Notes under the pieces: model-generated
The model's input: the letters and a program-made list of their open reading frames with translations, nothing else
Told to the model about the DNA's origin: nothing
Database searches by the model: none
Source: Sporichthya polymorpha DSM 43042
GTDB taxonomy: Bacteria; Actinomycetota; Actinomycetes; Sporichthyales; Sporichthyaceae
Assembly: GCF_000384115.1 (NCBI RefSeq)
Contig: NZ_KB913029.1
Span: 1,832,907 to 1,896,906, forward strand
Direction: 5' to 3'
Length of the DNA: 64,000 bases
Made by a program: the position numbers and the translations under genes
Shown: one piece after another, positions 49,320-57,789 of the stretch
Layout of the letters: every line of letters begins with the position of its first letter
How positions within the stretch are numbered: the first letter of the stretch is position 1

Positions 49320-50306
49320 TTAACGCTGAACCTCCAGGAGGACCTTCCCGACGTGCTCGCTCGACTCCAGGACCCGGTGCGCCTCGGCGACGGCGGTGAT
49401 CGGGAGGACGCGGTCGATCACGAGGCGGAAGGCGCCGGAGTCGACCAGCGGCGTCACGTGCTCGGCGACCGCGGCGACGATCGCCGCCTTCTCGGCGACC
49501 GGGCGGGCCCGCAGGGAGGTGGCGAGCACTGCGGCGCGCTTCCCGAGCAGCTTCGCGATGTCGAGCTCGGCCTTGATCCCGCCCTGCATCCCGATGATCA
49601 CCAGGCGCCCGTTGGTGGCGAGGGCGTCGACGTTCCGGCCGAGGTACTTGGCGCCCATGTTGTCGAGGATGACGTCGGCGCCTCCCGCCGACCCACCCGC
49701 CTCCCGCACGGCGTCGACGAAGTCGTCCTCGCGGTAGTTGATCAGCACGTCCGCGCCGAGTTCGCGGCACCGCTCGAGTTTCTCCTTCGTGCCGGCGGTG
49801 ACGGCGACGCGCGCCCCGACGGCCTTGGCGAGCTGGATGGCGGTGGTGCCGATCCCGCTCGCGCCGCCGTGGACGAGCAGCAGCTCCTCCGGGCGCAGGT
49901 TGGCCAGGAGGAAGACGTTCGACCAGACCGTGCACGCGACCTCGGCCAGCCCGCCCGCGTCGCGCAGGCCGATGCCCTGCGGCCGGCGCATCACCTGGCC
50001 GGCGGGCACCGCGACGCGCTCGGCGTAGCCGCCGCCGGCGAGCAGGGCGACGACCTCGTCGCCGACGGACCAGCCGGAGACGTCGGTTCCGAGCGCCGCG
50101 ATCCGCCCCGAGCACTCCAGGCCCGGGTACGGCGACGCCCCCGGCGGCGGGTCGTAGCGGCCCTGCCGCTGGAGCAGGTCGGCGCGGTTGACGGCCGTGG
50201 CGACGACGTCGAGGAGCACCTCGCCGGGGCCGGGCTCGGGGTCGGGCACCTCGGTCCAGGCGAGCACCTCGGGGCCGCCCGGCTCGCGAATCGTGACTGC
50301 GTGCAT
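49320..50306 (-). CDS. NAD(P)H:quinone oxidoreductase, MDR family
   Basis: 328 aa zinc-free medium-chain reductase. MHAVTIREPGGPEVLAW at the start, AVNRADLLQRQGRYDPPPG, the NADPH site VHGGASGIGTTAIQLAKA and a terminal HVGKVLLEV. It reduces quinones with NAD(P)H. The gene lies 20 bp upstream of bpa on the same strand, so it may share its transcript. Confidence 0.93.
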   Translation of the reverse strand: MHAVTIREPGGPEVLAWTEVPDPEPGPGEVLLDVVATAVNRADLLQRQGRYDPPPGASPYPGLECSGRIAALGTDVSGWSVGDEVVALLAGGGYAERVAVPAGQVMRRPQGIGLRDAGGLAEVACTVWSNVFLLANLRPEELLLVHGGASGIGTTAIQLAKAVGARVAVTAGTKEKLERCRELGADVLINYREDDFVDAVREAGGSAGGADVILDNMGAKYLGRNVDALATNGRLVIIGMQGGIKAELDIAKLLGKRAAVLATSLRARPVAEKAAIVAAVAEHVTPLVDSGAFRLVIDRVLPITAVAEAHRVLESSEHVGKVLLEVQR

Positions 50307-50463
50307 GGACGGCGACGTTACCGGCAGCGCGACCTGGGAGATTTGGGGATGAATTGGACAAATGGGGTGATCGTTGCGGGTGAGTCCGGCGGTGCGAAAG
50401 CTGAGGATCTGTCGTAGTCGGGGCGCTGCCGAAGCCCCCGGACATCAGCAGTCGGGATCTCGC

Positions 50464-50739
50464 ATGACGCTCACCGCCCGCGGCTTCGCCGTCAGCGCCG
50501 TCGTGCTCGGCGGCCTCGCGGTCGCCGTCCCGGTCGTGGTCCTGCCGGACGCGCAGTCGAGCCGCGCGACCACCACCCGGCCGGTGGAGGGTGCGCCGGC
50601 TGCTCAGGTCGCGCCGGTGACCCCGCCCCGGGCCTCGGCGGGGTCGGACCCGGCGCTGCTGATCGGCGTCGGCGTCGCCGCGCTCGCCGGCGCGGGCGGG
50701 CTGTTCGCGGCGGCGCAGTACACGGCACGCCGCGCGTGA
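50464..50739 (+). CDS. Small exported or membrane protein
   Basis: 91 aa from ATG 50464. A signal-like N-terminus (TARGFAVSAVVLGGLAVAVPVVVL), a Pro/Ala/Thr linker (about 28-60) and a C-terminal hydrophobic segment (LLIGVGVAALAGAGGLFAAA) with a basic end. It looks like a small wall-space protein with a membrane tail. No family recognised. Confidence 0.6.
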   Translation: MTLTARGFAVSAVVLGGLAVAVPVVVLPDAQSSRATTTRPVEGAPAAQVAPVTPPRASAGSDPALLIGVGVAALAGAGGLFAAAQYTARRA

Positions 50740-50821
50740 GCTGTGGTCTTGGACACCTTCACGCGGCGGGGCGTTCCGCGGCAGCGGGAGAAGTGCCGGT
50801 GAGGCACTACGGTTTTCCGGT

Positions 50822-51532
50822 ATGAGTCTGCAGGCCTTTCCCGGGGCCATCCGCGTCGAGGAATACGTCAAGCGCACCTACGACGCCTGCCTGGTGCATG
50901 GCCTGGTGTCGGAGAAGACGCTCGCGATGGTCGGCGTCTGCCGTGACGAGCTGACCGACGCGCTCACCGAGCCCATCCGGGCGGCCTGGGGACCGCCGTT
51001 CCGCATGAGCGGCATGGCCGGGATGCTCTTCCTCGGCCAGGCGGGTCTGCGCGCGGCGCAGTTCCACGCCCCGGGCGCCGACGGTCGCCGGCGGTACGTC
51101 GCCTACGTGATGCCCCACATCGGGATCGACGACGACGGCCGCATCGGCTACGTCCGCCGCCCCGGCCAGGACGTCACGACCACGGCCTGTGGTGCCCTGA
51201 TGGCGTTCCGTTCCGAGCTCGAGTCCGGTCATGTGTACGGCGAGATCGACCCGTACGACCTGGAGATGAGCCTGCTCCGCCAACGGCTGCTCCGCTCGAT
51301 CCCCTACGGCAACGTCCCCGACATCATCGAGCTGACCACGATCGCCCGCGACGTGATGCTCGACGACCTCGGCCGCACCGCCGCCCGCATGAAGAGCTGG
51401 CGCGACGCCGACATCGCCGTGTTCTCCGGCATCCACATCCACACCTCTGACGGCGACTACGTCCAGCCCGGCCACTCGTCGGTCCGGTTCGAGGGCGGCG
51501 ACAACCCGGTGGACCTGACCGCCGAGATCTGA
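50822..51532 (+). CDS. LCIB-type (theta) carbonic anhydrase homologue
   Basis: 236 aa, soluble. It matches the core of the LCIB/LCIC family of algal CO2-concentrating proteins: GVCRDELTD (Cys40, Asp42), MSGMAGMLFLGQAGLRAAQFH, VMPHIGIDDDGRIGYVRRPGQ (His99) and TTTACGALMAF (Cys123). Cys40/His99/Cys123 would be the zinc ligands and Asp42 with a nearby Arg the catalytic dyad, as in beta-like carbonic anhydrases. Activity in bacterial homologues is little studied. TACGGT lies eight bases before the ATG. Confidence 0.78.
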   Translation: MSLQAFPGAIRVEEYVKRTYDACLVHGLVSEKTLAMVGVCRDELTDALTEPIRAAWGPPFRMSGMAGMLFLGQAGLRAAQFHAPGADGRRRYVAYVMPHIGIDDDGRIGYVRRPGQDVTTTACGALMAFRSELESGHVYGEIDPYDLEMSLLRQRLLRSIPYGNVPDIIELTTIARDVMLDDLGRTAARMKSWRDADIAVFSGIHIHTSDGDYVQPGHSSVRFEGGDNPVDLTAEI

Positions 51533-51609
51533 CCGCCGAGATCTGACCGCCGAATCTCAGTCACCCGCTGGGACTGGACCGGGCGGATTGTGGGAAAGAC
51601 GCGGCTGAC

Positions 51610-53841
51610 ATGTCAGTCCGTGCTCACCGTCGGCTGCGCCTGCCTGCCGACGACCGAACCCCGGCCGTCGCCCGCGCGGCCGTGCGGCAGGTGCTGCTCG
51701 CGGGTGGTTGGGCCGACCAGCTCGACGAGGCCTTACTGCTGGTCAGTGAACTGTCGACGAACGGCATCGTGCACGCGGGGACGCCGGTCGACGTCGACGT
51801 GCTCGCCGACGACACCGGGGTGACGATCACCGTCTCCGACCAGAAGTCCGGCCTGGTGGGCGCGACGACGGCCGTGCGGAGCGGCCCGTTCGACCTCATC
51901 GCGGCCGGGGGCCCCAACGGTGACGGCGACCTCGCCCCGACGGGGAACGGCAACGGACGCGCGCGCGCCGGCGCGGCGGAGGCGGTGTGGGACGACACCG
52001 TCGAGCTCGAGGAGCGTGGCCGCGGGCTGATGCTCGTCGACCGGCTCGCGAGCGCCTGGGGCACCAGCCACCACGCGACCGGTAAGAGCGTGTGGTTCCG
52101 CCTCGGCACCGACACCGTTCCCGACACCGGCCCGCCGGTGGTGCCGGTCGAGACCGTCGAGGCTGCATCCGGAACCGCCGCGACGGACGCGGCGCTGCCG
52201 TCGGCGCTCGAGGCGATCGCGGCGCCGGCCCCGAACGCGGCCCCGGCCGCCGACGGCACCGCCGTCCCGCCCGCGGCGTGGGTGTGGCTGGACCACGTGC
52301 CGGAGGCGTTGCGGTCTCGTCTGACGATGCCTCAGTTGGTGTCGGAGCTCTTGGAGCGGCTCTGCGACGTGACCGGCGCGGCGACCGGATCGGTGTGGCT
52401 CGACCGCGGGGACACCGCCGGGGAGCGCCGACTCGCGGGCTACTCCTCGCCCCACGGCCCACGGCCGGCTCCCGGGGACGAGGCGGACACCGTCGTGGTC
52501 CCGTTGCCGGTCGCGCATCCGTTGCGCGGCAAGGTTGTGCTCCACCCGCCCGCCGGGCGGCGGCCGGGACGGTACTGGCAGGAGCTCGCGGCGCTGTCGG
52601 CCCAGCGAATGGCGATCGGCATCGACGCCGAACGCCTGCAGGGCGACGAGATGCGCCGGCGGGGGTGGGTCACGTTCCTCGCCGAGGCGAGCGAGCTGCT
52701 CGCGAACTCCCTCGATCTCGAGCTGACGACGGCCCTGGCCGCGCAACTGGTCGTGCCGCGGCTCGGGTCCTGGGCCGTCGTGCACCTGGTCGATCCCCGT
52801 GGAGAGCTGCGGACCGTGGCGGTCGCGCACGCCGACGAGCACGCGATCCCGCGGATCCGTGCGCACGCCGAGGCGGCCGAGACCCGGACGCGCCTCGCGG
52901 CGGTGCTCGACCAGGCCGCGACGGTCCCCTTCGACGGCGACCTCGCGGGGCTCGCGCTGCCCCTCGTCGCCCGTGGCCGCGTGATCGGCGTGCTGTCCGT
53001 GGGCCGGTTCGCGGACCGCGTGCACAGCGGGGACGACGCTGCCGCGCTGGCCGACTTCGCGCGGCGGGCGTCGCTCGCGATCGACAACGCCACCGCGCAC
53101 GCCGAGCGGATCCGCGTCGCGGACGAGCTCCAGCGCGCGTTGCTGCCGCGTCCCTTGCCCGAGGCGCCGGGCATCGAGTTCGGCGCGGTGTACGTGCCGG
53201 CGGGGACGGGTGACGTCGGCGGTGACTTCTACGACGTCTTCGGCGTTCGGCGGAACCGCTGGTTCGTCTCGATGGGCGACATCTGCGGCAAGGGCAGTCA
53301 GGCCGCGGTGATGACCGGCGCCGTGCGCGAGGTGATGCGCGCGCTGATCGGCGAGGACCGGGCGACGGCGAACATGCTCGCGACACTGAATCGGACGCTG
53401 CTCGCGAGTGCGAACGACCGCTACGCCACCGTCGCGGCCGCAATGGTGACCCGGCTCGAGCCGCCCGGACGTCCGCGCACGCTCGACGTCGCGCTCTGTC
53501 TTGCCGGACACGACCGGCCGGTCCTGCTCGAGGCGGACGGTGCCGTGCGCTCCGTGGGGGAGTGCGGGTCAGCCGTCGGTCTCGTCGAGCAGTTCGAGAC
53601 ACCCGAGGTGAACCTGACGCTCCGTCAGGGTGATGCGCTGGTGTTCGTCACCGACGGAGTGACCGAGCGCCGGCGACAGGGCTCGATGTACGGAACCCAG
53701 CGGCTGCGGGACCTGCTCGGCACGATGGCGGGTCGGCCCGCGCAGGAGATCGCCGACCGGGTGCAGCAGGACGTCCTCGCCTTCGCTCCCGAACCGCCGC
53801 GGGACGACATCGCCGTGCTCGTTCTGCGCAACCCGCTCTGA
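51610..53841 (+). CDS. SpoIIE-type phosphatase with HATPase and GAF domains
   Basis: 743 aa. N-terminal HATPase_c_2 domain (about 5-160: LLLVSELSTNGIVHA, RGLMLVDRLASAWG), an Ala/Pro linker, a GAF region (about 340-500) and a C-terminal PP2C/SpoIIE domain (about 520-740: DVGGDFYDVF, MGDICGKGSQAAVMTGAVRE, LVFVTDGVTERR, DDIAVLVL). Both an anti-sigma-factor-like kinase and a phosphatase are in one chain, so it may control a partner-switching sigma system. Signal sensed by GAF unknown. Confidence 0.92.
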   Translation: MSVRAHRRLRLPADDRTPAVARAAVRQVLLAGGWADQLDEALLLVSELSTNGIVHAGTPVDVDVLADDTGVTITVSDQKSGLVGATTAVRSGPFDLIAAGGPNGDGDLAPTGNGNGRARAGAAEAVWDDTVELEERGRGLMLVDRLASAWGTSHHATGKSVWFRLGTDTVPDTGPPVVPVETVEAASGTAATDAALPSALEAIAAPAPNAAPAADGTAVPPAAWVWLDHVPEALRSRLTMPQLVSELLERLCDVTGAATGSVWLDRGDTAGERRLAGYSSPHGPRPAPGDEADTVVVPLPVAHPLRGKVVLHPPAGRRPGRYWQELAALSAQRMAIGIDAERLQGDEMRRRGWVTFLAEASELLANSLDLELTTALAAQLVVPRLGSWAVVHLVDPRGELRTVAVAHADEHAIPRIRAHAEAAETRTRLAAVLDQAATVPFDGDLAGLALPLVARGRVIGVLSVGRFADRVHSGDDAAALADFARRASLAIDNATAHAERIRVADELQRALLPRPLPEAPGIEFGAVYVPAGTGDVGGDFYDVFGVRRNRWFVSMGDICGKGSQAAVMTGAVREVMRALIGEDRATANMLATLNRTLLASANDRYATVAAAMVTRLEPPGRPRTLDVALCLAGHDRPVLLEADGAVRSVGECGSAVGLVEQFETPEVNLTLRQGDALVFVTDGVTERRRQGSMYGTQRLRDLLGTMAGRPAQEIADRVQQDVLAFAPEPPRDDIAVLVLRNPL

Positions 53842-53845
53842 CGGC

Positions 53846-54556
53846 TCAGTTCTCGAACAGCCCGTCGGCGGAGCGACCGGCCGGGTCCAGCCAGGTGTCG
53901 CCGAGCCGCGCAGCGGTGTAGACGTCCTCGACGGACGCCGGGTCCAGCCGCGCGGGGAAGCCCTGCAGGAACCGGACGACCTGACGTCGCGGCAGGACGT
54001 CGACGCGGTTCGGGATGTCGTAGAAGCGAACCTCGTCGACCCCGACCAGCGCCACGACCGGGCGGACGAAGACCTGCCACCCCACGGCTCCCGAGAGCGC
54101 ACGGGCACTGCGCCACGCCTGCGCCCGAGCCTCCTTCAGATAGGGCCAGGAGGAGCCGTAGATCTTGATCTCGTCACCCATCACCTGGGCCTCGACGCGG
54201 TCCAGCGGCCCGCGGGGGTGCAGAGCCCGGAAGCCACGGGTGACGACCGTGAAGACCCCGGGCGGACCGACGATGAGATGGCTGATCGCCGGCCGGTCCG
54301 GTCCGACCGGGATCGCGTGGAGGATGCGCCAGCGCGAGCCGAGACGCTCGAGGTCGACGGCGACCTTCCGCTCGGCGTTCGCGGTGATGCGCAGCCACGC
54401 CTCGTCGGTGCGGAGGCTGAGCAGGCGCTCGGCGCCCGCGCGGAGCGGGTTGGCCGGGCGCAGGTCGCGCGCACGCTCCAGGGAGATCGCGCCCGGCGGA
54501 TTGAGCGCGAGATCGGTCCCGGGGATCGCCTGGTAGCCCAGCGGGTTCCTCGCCAT
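53846..54556 (-). CDS. NERD-domain protein
   Basis: 236 aa from ATG 54556. The N-terminal part carries the NERD signature (LGSRWRILHAIPV, ISHLIVGPPGVFTVVT), related to nuclease folds with PD-(D/E)XK ancestry; the C-terminal half (VVALVGVDEVRFYDIP, LPRRQVVRFLQGFPARL) is typical of actinobacterial NERD proteins. A DNA-processing role is suggested by the name only. Convergent with the SpoIIE-type gene, stops 4 bp apart. Confidence 0.8.
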   Translation of the reverse strand: MARNPLGYQAIPGTDLALNPPGAISLERARDLRPANPLRAGAERLLSLRTDEAWLRITANAERKVAVDLERLGSRWRILHAIPVGPDRPAISHLIVGPPGVFTVVTRGFRALHPRGPLDRVEAQVMGDEIKIYGSSWPYLKEARAQAWRSARALSGAVGWQVFVRPVVALVGVDEVRFYDIPNRVDVLPRRQVVRFLQGFPARLDPASVEDVYTAARLGDTWLDPAGRSADGLFEN

Positions 54557-54582
54557 GTGCTCGAGTATTGCCCCGACCGGGC

Positions 54583-55197
54583 TCAGAACACCGCGACGGC
54601 CCGGACGGGCGCGCCGTCCGCGCCCGCGAGCGGCAGGGGCAGCAGCCAGGCGACGGCGCCGTCGGGCACCGCCTCGAGGTTGGTCAGGTTCTCCGCGATG
54701 ACCGCCCCGGCCCGGGCCAGGACGTGGTGGCTGGGCAGCGCGGGGTCCCCGGGCCGATCGATCGACGGGGCGTCGATGCCGACGGTCCGGATCCCGGCCG
54801 CGACGATCTCCCGCGCGGCGTGCGGGTCGAGCCAGGCGTGGTCGCCGTAGCGCTCGGTGCCCCAGTACGCGGACCAGCCGGTGTGCAGCAGCAGCACCGA
54901 GCCCCCGGGCAGGTCGGGCAGGTCCTCGGGTCGGATCGCGCCCGTGTGCCCCCGCAGGTCGACGACCCACGCCGGGCCGGTGAAGCGCTCGAGCGGCAGC
55001 TGGTCGAGCGTCGGCAGGGCGTCGTCGACATGGAACGGGGCGTCGACGTGGGTCCCGGTCTGGGAGCCGAGGTGCAGGGCGAGCAGGTTGTAGCCGTGGG
55101 TACCGACCGTCGCCGCGGGCTCCGTGGCGACCGCGGGGTCACCCGGCCAGACCGGCATCCCCGGCGTGATCGGGTGCGAGAGGTCGACGACGGGCAC
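54583..55197 (-). CDS. Cyclase-family hydrolase (kynurenine-formamidase-like)
   Basis: 204 aa. DLSHPITPGMPVWPGDP at the start and the metal motif HLGSQTGTHVDAPFHV (HxGTHxDxPxH) are those of the cyclase superfamily, metal-dependent amide or lactone hydrolases. The start is three bases after the PPOX gene's stop on the same strand, so the two are one operon. Substrate unknown; no kynurenine genes are near. Confidence 0.88.
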   Translation of the reverse strand: MPVVDLSHPITPGMPVWPGDPAVATEPAATVGTHGYNLLALHLGSQTGTHVDAPFHVDDALPTLDQLPLERFTGPAWVVDLRGHTGAIRPEDLPDLPGGSVLLLHTGWSAYWGTERYGDHAWLDPHAAREIVAAGIRTVGIDAPSIDRPGDPALPSHHVLARAGAVIAENLTNLEAVPDGAVAWLLPLPLAGADGAPVRAVAVF

Positions 55198-55200
55198 GGC

Positions 55201-55653
55201 TCAGGAGCTCGCGGCGGCCGGGTAGGTCCGGTCGGGCCGGATCAGGACGGCAGTCCGGCGCTCCTCGCGCATGACGCGGTCGTAGGTGTCCCAGTCGTCG
55301 TGGGTGCCGCCGCAGGCGGTGAAGACCTCGCGGAGCAGGACACGCAGGTGCTCGGCGTCGACGCCCTCGGCCGGGTCGTCCGGCCCGATCAGCTCGGCCT
55401 CGCCCTCCGCAACCGCGTACTCCCATCCGCCGCGCACGGCGACGGTGATGCGCGGACGTTCCCGCAGCAGCGCGAGCTTGCGGGCCTTCCCGACCGCCAC
55501 GAAGCCGACGACGGGTTCGCCGGTGGTCGGGTGGTCCAGGACGCCGGCGTTCACCAGCGTCGACTGGATGGTCCCGTCGGCCCGGAGCACGGACACGATC
55601 GACAGGCCGTGGTCCTTCTCGACCACGCGGGCGAAGTTCGACAGGTCGGCCAT
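55201..55653 (-). CDS. PPOX-class (probably F420-dependent) oxidoreductase
   Basis: 150 aa split-beta-barrel. ATG 55653 starts MADLSNFARVVEKDHGLSIV; the longer frame to 55692 lacks support. ARKLALLRERPRITVAV and WEYAVAEGEAELIGPDD are typical of actinobacterial F420-binding PPOX proteins. No FMN motif of PdxH is seen. It may reduce a small-molecule substrate with F420H2. Coupled to the cyclase gene. Confidence 0.85.
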   Translation of the reverse strand: MADLSNFARVVEKDHGLSIVSVLRADGTIQSTLVNAGVLDHPTTGEPVVGFVAVGKARKLALLRERPRITVAVRGGWEYAVAEGEAELIGPDDPAEGVDAEHLRVLLREVFTACGGTHDDWDTYDRVMREERRTAVLIRPDRTYPAAASS

Positions 55654-55730
55654 GCGGTGACCGTAGTACGGCACCGCCTCCTGGTCGCGCACTCCTTTTC
55701 GCGCAGATCACACGAATCGGTGAAACCGGA

Positions 55731-55905
55731 CGAGCCGTCATCCCGGCCAAGGGCCAGGACACCGTGAAGGTCGGTCACGGCCGCCGACGGCTCGTTCACC
55801 CTGGGCGAGAAGGTCTCGCAGTCCGGCAGTTGGCGCGTCGTGTTCGCCGGCGACGCCCGCGACACGGCGACCACCTCGAAGGTGCGGAACCTGACGGTGT
55901 GCTGA
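55731..55905 (+). pseudogene. Fragment of a secreted Ig-like protein gene
   Basis: RAVIPAKGQDTVKV in one frame, then, after a shift near 55772, VTAADGSFTLGEKVSQSGSW and VVFAGDARDTATTSKVRNLTVC to a stop at 55903. The end aligns with the C-terminus of the protein at 56453-57196 (GVFSYGAKAKAAGDWRAVY ... ATSKVDKVAL). No start or signal peptide precedes it, so it is the tail of a lost paralogue. Confidence 0.6.
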
Positions 55906-55937
55906 CCGCGCGGCCCCGGGTTCGGCACACTTGCCGC

Positions 55938-56267
55938 ATGAACCACTACGCGGCGCTGGGACTCTCGCGCGGCGCCGACGCCGACGCGGTGCGCGCGGCG
56001 TACCGGGACGCCGTGCGGCGGTGGCACCCGGACCGCGACCCGAGCCCCGAGGCGGCGGCGAAGTTCCTGGCCGCCCAGCGGGCGTTCGAGGTTCTCTCGG
56101 ACCCGAAGCGGCGACTGGAGTACGACCGGGAGACCGCGAACGGGATCGGCGACCTGCTGCTGATCCCGCTCCCGTTCGTCCGCAAGCAGGTGGGTCGTCT
56201 GATCCGCGGCGGCACGGCGGTCGTCGAGGACATCGTCCAGCGGCGCCGCGAGCGCGGCTCGTCCTGA
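55938..56267 (+). CDS. J-domain protein
   Basis: 109 aa. An N-terminal J domain (NHYAALGLSRGADADAVRAAYRDAVRRWHPDRD) with the HPD motif that stimulates DnaK, then a short tail (LPFVRKQVGRLIRGGTA) without Gly/Phe or zinc regions, so a type III-like co-chaperone. CACACT lies six bases before ATG 55938, fitting a leaderless promoter. Client unknown. Confidence 0.88.
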   Translation: MNHYAALGLSRGADADAVRAAYRDAVRRWHPDRDPSPEAAAKFLAAQRAFEVLSDPKRRLEYDRETANGIGDLLLIPLPFVRKQVGRLIRGGTAVVEDIVQRRRERGSS

Positions 56268-56452
56268 CGCTCCGCTTCCGACGCGTCCGCCGGCCGCCTC
56301 CTCCGAACGGCTGACGTCAGGCCACCACGAACGGACATATCGCGGCCGAAACCCGACAGATCGTGCAACCGAGGGCACCGGTCCCGCGTCAATCTGGTAC
56401 CGAGCGCGGCGGCGGGGGGCCGTCGCGCCGGGCAGACCAGGGGGTGGGTCCG

Positions 56453-57196
56453 ATGCGCGCATCACAGGTGGGCGCGACCGTGTTGGCCGCGGTGGCCGCA
56501 GCGATGGTGCTGCCGACCGGCGGCGCGGCGGCGGCGGGGGACACCCAGGCGCCCCAGGTCGTCTCGGTCTCGGCCCCGTCGATCGTGGGCCTGACGAGCA
56601 AGGGCGCCACGTTCGACATCACCGTCCGCGCGAAGGACAACATCGACATCGCGCGCGTGGTCGTCGGACTGATGGACACCAAGGGCACCTACGCCAAGCC
56701 CGTCGGCTTCGCGACCGAGCGCGTCGGCGGCCAGTCGTGGGACGGCGTCTTCCGCGCCCGCATCACGATGCCGACGAAGGTGCCGATGGGGGAGTGGCAG
56801 GTCAGCGCCTTCGCCGAGGACGTCAAGGGCAACCGGTCCACCGGGATCACGACCGTCCGCGACACCTTCGTGCTCAAGTACGCGACGCGGGTTGCCACTC
56901 TGGACGTGACGCCGGAGCCGGTCCGCAAGGGCTCGCCGCTGACGGTGAAGGGCAAGCTCCAGCAGGCCGTGGTCAGCGGATGGGCGCCGTTCGCGAACAA
57001 GTCGGTCTCGGTGCAGTTCCGCCAGGCCGGCACCTCCACGTGGACCACGCTCGCCACGGTTCGTTCCGGCGCCAACGGTGTCTTCTCCTACGGGGCGAAG
57101 GCGAAGGCAGCCGGCGACTGGCGGGCCGTCTACAAGGGCGACAAGACCCGGGCGAAGGCGACTTCCAAGGTCGACAAGGTCGCGCTCGCGCGCTGA
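56453..57196 (+). CDS. Secreted Ig-like domain protein
   Basis: 247 aa. ATG 56453 begins a signal peptide (MRASQVGATVLAAVAAAMVL, cut near 28). Two beta-sandwich domains follow: residues 30-140 (APQVVSVSAPSIVGLTSKG, a Big-like strand order) and 145-247 (LDVTPEPVRKGSPLTVKGKL to DWRAVYKGDKT). No catalytic motif. Probably a surface or matrix protein. The second domain is paralogous to the fragment at 55731-55905. Confidence 0.75.
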   Translation: MRASQVGATVLAAVAAAMVLPTGGAAAAGDTQAPQVVSVSAPSIVGLTSKGATFDITVRAKDNIDIARVVVGLMDTKGTYAKPVGFATERVGGQSWDGVFRARITMPTKVPMGEWQVSAFAEDVKGNRSTGITTVRDTFVLKYATRVATLDVTPEPVRKGSPLTVKGKLQQAVVSGWAPFANKSVSVQFRQAGTSTWTTLATVRSGANGVFSYGAKAKAAGDWRAVYKGDKTRAKATSKVDKVALAR

Positions 57197-57202
57197 CCGG
57201 CG

Positions 57203-57243
57203 GACCGACCGACCCACGGACCGACCGACCGACGGACCGACCG
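57203..57243 (+). repeat. Tetranucleotide-like tandem repeat (gacc/ggac)
   Basis: Irregular head-to-tail accg/gacc units (cggaccgacc, gaccgaccga) directly after the Ig-like gene stop and before its terminator. Probably slippage-generated; no function visible. Confidence 0.85.
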
Positions 57244-57253
57244 CCCCGCAGAC

Positions 57254-57288
57254 TGCACCGGCCACTGGCTTCCCCTGTGGCCGGTGCA
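57254..57288. terminator. Strong hairpin terminator
   Basis: Twelve-bp perfect arms tgcaccggccac (57254-57265) and gtggccggtgca (57277-57288) around an 11-base loop, between the Ig-like gene and the convergent DUF6884 gene. Confidence 0.88.
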
Positions 57289-57324
57289 ACCCTTGTCAGC
57301 GGTGGTCCGAGTTCTGGCAGGGCG

Positions 57325-57789
57325 TCAGGTTCGCGCCCGCTTGCGGGGCGCCCGCGGCGCGGGGGTCTGGGCGGCGTACCACGCGAGATGCTGACCGAGT
57401 CCCAGCCCGCGCAGCGGGGCCAGGACCGTCGCCCCGAGGTCGGCGAGGCTCGGCGCAATCGGGTCGACGTACGCAGACCCCGCGTGGACCTCCAGCACGC
57501 GACCCTTCAGACCCCCGAGTTCCTCCTGCAGCTGCGCGAGGACCATCTCGGCCCAGATGTTGCGGTCGTCGACGGGCTGTCGGGCCTGGGGGAGGTCGTA
57601 GGGCGCGACGATCCGGTCGGGGGCGAGCAGGCCGTAGCGCGAGGAGAGGACGTACCAGCGTCGGCGGCTGCGTTCCGCGTACGCGCGGCGGGCCTTGAAC
57701 AGCGGGCTGGTGAACAGGTCCGCGGCCGGCGCGGGCGCGTCGAGCTTGGTCTGGACGCAGCCGATCAGGATCACGTGTCGGGCCGCCAT
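57325..57789 (-). CDS. DUF6884 family protein
   Basis: 154 aa. HVILIGCVQTKLDAPAPAADLFTSPLF and RWYVLSSRYGLLAPDRIVAPYDL match DUF6884, a family frequent near nucleic-acid or defence-like genes, of unknown biochemical role. The conserved Cys in IGCVQTK is a candidate catalytic residue. The ATG overlaps the upstream stop by one base (TGATG), so it is coupled to the 303-aa protein. Confidence 0.82.
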   Translation of the reverse strand: MAARHVILIGCVQTKLDAPAPAADLFTSPLFKARRAYAERSRRRWYVLSSRYGLLAPDRIVAPYDLPQARQPVDDRNIWAEMVLAQLQEELGGLKGRVLEVHAGSAYVDPIAPSLADLGATVLAPLRGLGLGQHLAWYAAQTPAPRAPRKRART

